A stretch of DNA of 33,383 bases from the NCBI GenBank assembly GCA_015680685.1, contig MNCI01006590.1, positions 155,795-189,177 of the forward strand. The letters are read 5' to 3'. Position 1 is the stretch's first letter; every line of letters starts with the position of its first letter. The notes beneath the pieces are model-generated. The model ran no database searches. It was not told the origin of the DNA and was given only the letters and a program-made list of their open reading frames with translations. Positions 30,560-33,383 of this stretch are shown piece by piece. A program made the position numbers and the translations under genes. The DNA comes from Gnetum montanum (Eukaryota; Streptophyta; Gnetopsida; Gnetales; Gnetaceae).

Positions 30560-31360
30560 GTGCATCCCTAGAAGGGGATGCAAAATGGGAAAACATGCTA
30601 AATTTTATCATGCATGATCCACTCACGTGGGAATCTATAGATGTTGTTGAAACTGTATGCCTTTTTTATCAATCGAAACGATCTACATGACAAGCCTGTA
30701 GGACATGTGCTGGAAGAGAATGAATTAATGAATATATAAAGTAGAGGCCTTATCTATTTATTAGAGAACATAATGAGGTTTCATGTAGCATACCTTGTGA
30801 AGCGTTACATTTTCTCCAAGTCAATCCATATGTACATGATTATAAACGATGAAATGACAACCTTTTTCCGAGTGCCTTGCCTTAGAGTAATGGATATTCC
30901 AAGGATAAAAAAGTTAGAGGATGTGAGCTAGCATATGATTCCTCAAAGTGTCCAAAGTTTGTATCTTTCCAAGAGACAACATTTGAGCAATTATGCCTTC
31001 ACGAACATTATAATTTTAAAAAACTTAAGGACATTGGCTATGGAATTAAAGTGGGCTATAAGAGTAGAGGTGTCGCTATCGATGGAGTTTGGTGTTTCAA
31101 ACATCCAAGAGCTCACTATTTGGGGGTGCCACGTATGGTACAAACTACCTAAGAGCATTAGGCACCTGCAATACCTTTGAATCCTATGCTTATATAATAT
31201 GAGACAACTTTCACAAGGATTTGGAACATTGTAGTGCTTGATGGAGTTATATTTGTGTGGTTGCTCTTCCTTGGAAGAGTTGAGCAACAACTTTTGTAAT
31301 CTTAAGTCACTCCATGTGACAGGTTGCACGTATGCAGAAATGTTGTTGGACAACTATTGA
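30560..31360 (+). pseudogene. LRR-region relic of an NLR-type disease-resistance gene
   Basis: From about 30935 the plus strand reads as leucine-rich repeats of the plant NLR (NBS-LRR) kind: LKNLRTLAMELKW, SNIQELTIWGCHVWYKLPKS, IRHLQYL, ILCLYNMRQLSQGFGTL, CLMELYLCGCSSLEELSNNF and CNLKSLHVTGC. LRRs of this type sense pathogen effectors in the cytoplasm. The longest open piece (30935-31180) is 81 codons; a TGA, a TAG and a frame change interrupt the series. Upstream (30560-30930) short open pieces such as VPCLRVMDIPRI (about 30870) also fit LRR consensus. No NB-ARC or TIR/CC segment is visible, the gene being cut at the retrotransposon edge (30559). A 5' part may lie elsewhere. Confidence 0.75.
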
Positions 31361-31880
31361 AAAAAAATGGTAAAAGTTAAGTTATTAAGAGTGTTACTAC
31401 TCAACCCAGTTCTACGCCACCAATGCAAGACTTGGCCTTTTGTCGTGACATTGGAGACGTTAGCAGAGCTTTTGCCCCATAGTATGCACCATCATGCTTG
31501 GCACCATTTCCTAACATGTAGGCAACAAGAAAATTCACCATCAGGAGCCTCTCCAACATCAAAGCTAGCTAGTCCTCTTTCTACAGAATATCCAAGGAAG
31601 AGCAACACCTACGTGGAGCATCACACATGAGCACATATAGCCAATAATAGCAACAATTCACAAAACACCCATGGAATTGCAAAAAACTCCAATCTTGCAA
31701 TGCCTCCTCCACTGCTTTAAAGATTCCATGCTAATCCAAGGTATCAGGGATGTCAAATTTGTCAATTTGCACCGCTTATAATGAATTGATATCAGATTTT
31801 TCGATACCCATCTATTATTAACATGAGATTTAACTTTGTATGGGAGATAGAAGATAGAGGAGGAATCAATACCCAAGCAA
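31361..31880 (+). other. Downstream of the NLR relic; nothing firm
   Basis: An 87-codon open frame at 31367-31630 (starts MVKVKLLRVLLLNP) may be the tail of the NLR relic, since its first residues resemble an LRR, but the His- and Pro-rich remainder matches nothing known to me. No other feature is seen to 31880. Confidence 0.3.
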
Positions 31881-32290
31881 ACCCACATCAAGTTGAAGTT
31901 AATTTTCCTTGAAAATCATTGTGAGAGAATTTGTTGAGCCATGTGGTGACATTTGAAGTTCATTGTAGGGTTGTCAAGGTTGCATTGTGAAGACAACAAG
32001 GCAGAATTACAAATCAAGCAAAGTCTCCCTTGTGATCCTTGAGATTTATGTTTGTATTCCTAATTTCAGTTTGATTTAAACATTAATTTTCATTCTTGAT
32101 CTTAAGATTAGAAGTTAGAATGAAAATTCATGTTTTTACTTACGAGTAACAATCATACGTGTGGAATTTGAGTGGATGCAATTCTAATTCTTTTGTCTTG
32201 ATGATCCTTTTGACCCTAAACCTAAGTCATAGACGAGGTGACAATTTATGCAACAAAGACAATTATTAAAGTAATGTAGCATTGAATTTT
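31881..32290 (+). mobile_element. Diverged LTR-like fragment, same family as 10930-11590
   Basis: Contains, in the same order as the copy near 11 kb, GTTGAGCCATGTGGTGAC (about 31937), GAAGACAACAAGGCAGA, TCTCCCTTGTGATCCTT, TTTATGTTTGTATT and TTTGTCTTGATG. Boundaries are not defined, and the similarity is by eye only. Confidence 0.3.
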
Positions 32291-32294
32291 GCTT

Positions 32295-32695
32295 GGCTCG
32301 TCAAAGATCAAGTATTAGTGAGAGTAAAACCCACAAGGAGTATCCTAAAGTTGGGAAAATATACTAAGTTAATTCCAAAATACTATGGACATTTTGATGT
32401 CTCAAAATGAATTAGTGAGATAACGTACTGACTAAATCTTCTAGCGAACTTAATTATTCATCTTGTATTCCATGTGAATTTACTCAAGAAGTTCCAAAAG
32501 AATGTTGTACAATATGTACTACACTGGAATACTTTGCCTCTAACATCTAACACAAGCTCTAAGGTTAAACCAATTGCAATTAAGGATCCATAACAAAACC
32601 ATTAGTAAAGTGCTTATCCAATGGTCTAATTGATATAAACAAATCTAGGAAAATAGGGAGTTTATTCTCAAAGATATATCTTCAACTTTTTGATT
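32295..32695 (+). pseudogene. Integrase C-terminus and chromodomain relic
   Basis: Plus-strand reading gives LKLGKYTKLIPKYYGHFDV, ISEITY, LIIHLVFHVNLLKKF (32340-32500): the C-terminal domain of chromovirus integrase (family KL..RY.GPF.I...G...Y.L.LP....H.VFHVSLLK). At 32588-32690 NKTISKVLIQWSN followed by ENREFILKDI resembles a chromodomain. Stops and shifts make it non-functional. No RT or protease is near, so it is a fragment of a third chromovirus. Confidence 0.65.
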
Positions 32696-32767
32696 GTCAT
32701 GATAATAAATGATAGATTATATTTATTAATAGGTATTAGTAAGAGATTAATACATAGTTTTTGTATG

Positions 32768-33383
32768 TGATGAGACGCGATATCGCATGCACCGTGATAT
32801 CGCGTACGTGATATCGCGTCGTCCCCTACGATATTGCGTACGCGATATCGTGGTCCGCTGCCAAATCTATAAATAAGAGGCGGCACTCCCCTCATTTCCC
32901 ATCCTAGGCTACAAGTAGTGAAGCTCTGGCGGATTAATCACCCCAGAAATAGAATATTTTTCCATGTGCCCATAGTAAGAGTCCCCAAGTGAACAATTCT
33001 TTATTCGAGCAGCTTTGTACCTGAATGCAAGTTGTGTACGGCAATAAAGACAAACTTTGTGAATAAACCTTGCAGTACATGGATAGGTTTTATTACATGT
33101 TATTTCTTACCTGTTGTTAGCGCGGCATGAGTACGACTTGGTTACGAGCATTGACGAATGTGTATGGCTAACCAAGGAATCAGCTACTCATCGCGATTAG
33201 ATTCTCTTCCCCTTATCTCCTAGAACGTGGGACAAGTACGACTTGATTACGAGCATCTACGGATGTGTACGGCTAGTCAAGAAATCGGCTGCTCGTCACA
33301 CTTAGGCTAGTTAGGTGCCTCAGTACGACCACTTCAAGCACGTGCGTTACGTGTGGTGATCCCAGTAACGATTAGCGTTTAGT
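32768..33383 (+). mobile_element. TGATGAG-type LTR, running off the window
   Basis: Starts TGATGAG (32768) and aligns along its visible length with the solo LTR at 13638: same TATA context (TCTATAAATAAGAGGCGGCA, 32866-32885), AGTAGTGAAGCTCTGGC, the AATAAAGAC signal, module repeats and the GATTAGCGTTT segment, equivalent to 14329. About 335 bp of the LTR would lie beyond the window. Five GATATC-type palindromes occupy 32775-32851, more than in the solo LTR. Preceding 5 bp GTATG is the candidate target duplication. Confidence 0.88.
32868..32875 (+). promoter_or_regulatory. TATA box of the right-hand LTR
   Basis: TATAAATA, preceded within 20-95 bp by the palindromic GATATC array. Confidence 0.7.

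Noticed and set aside
1-33383. CRISPR arrays, bacterial operons, riboswitches, rRNA or complete tRNA genes
   Set aside because: None was found on either strand; repeats seen are LTRs, tandem duplications or simple sequence.

Overview
The window looks like transposon-dense plant nuclear DNA, most likely from a large, repeat-rich genome such as a conifer. The taxon is an inference. It is AT-rich and contains no intact long open reading frame. Decayed LTR retrotransposons of the plant Ty3/gypsy superfamily make up most of what can be recognised. Nothing resembles a bacterial operon, CRISPR array, rRNA or complete tRNA gene.

Left part (1-7.9 kb): this is dominated by one LTR lineage whose LTRs have mirror-image ends TGATGAG...CTCATCA. 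An LTR 3' end (1-209) abuts a minus-strand gag relic. That relic's own PBS (2165-2184) and LTR (2185-3133) follow. Next is a broken plus-strand gene relic (3645-6510) with a plant-transposon-protein-like segment and coiled coils, ending at a same-lineage LTR (6720-7512). These fit the non-chromoviral (Tat/Athila-like) side of Ty3/gypsy.

Middle (7.9-13.3 kb): mostly non-coding. It has a probable LTR start behind a polypurine tract (7905), several tandem repeats including a perfect 50-bp duplication, a second LTR-like family (about 10.93-11.59 kb) and a small ORF relic (12073).

13.3-22.4 kb: a complete TGATGAG-type solo LTR with a perfect 5-bp target duplication (GTTGT) sits inside an older LTR. 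The older LTR has an initiator-Met-type primer-binding site. Beyond an intron-bearing minus-strand relic and a minisatellite lies a decayed plus-strand chromovirus-like gag-pol (gag, protease, RT, RNase H, integrase). It is interrupted by about 1 kb of foreign sequence and a very C-rich tract.

22.4-30.6 kb: a better-preserved minus-strand chromovirus has an LTR at each end, a PBS, a PPT and recognisable gag, protease, RT, RNase H, integrase and chromodomain-like segments. Catalytic acidic residues are still visible. Its left LTR carries a 1.13-kb insertion and runs on into a second copy of the element leader, suggesting a rearranged tandem.

30.6-33.4 kb: an LRR-type disease-resistance (NLR) gene relic lies beside that element. 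It is followed by an integrase C-terminus/chromodomain relic and another TGATGAG-type LTR leaving the window. Two single N bases (21157, 30503) each join perfect 44-46 bp duplicates and are almost certainly assembly joins. I did not find a convincing new biological system. The best leads are the solo LTR with its palindromic U3 array, the LTR-lineage architecture, the G-quadruplex-type tract and the NLR fossil.
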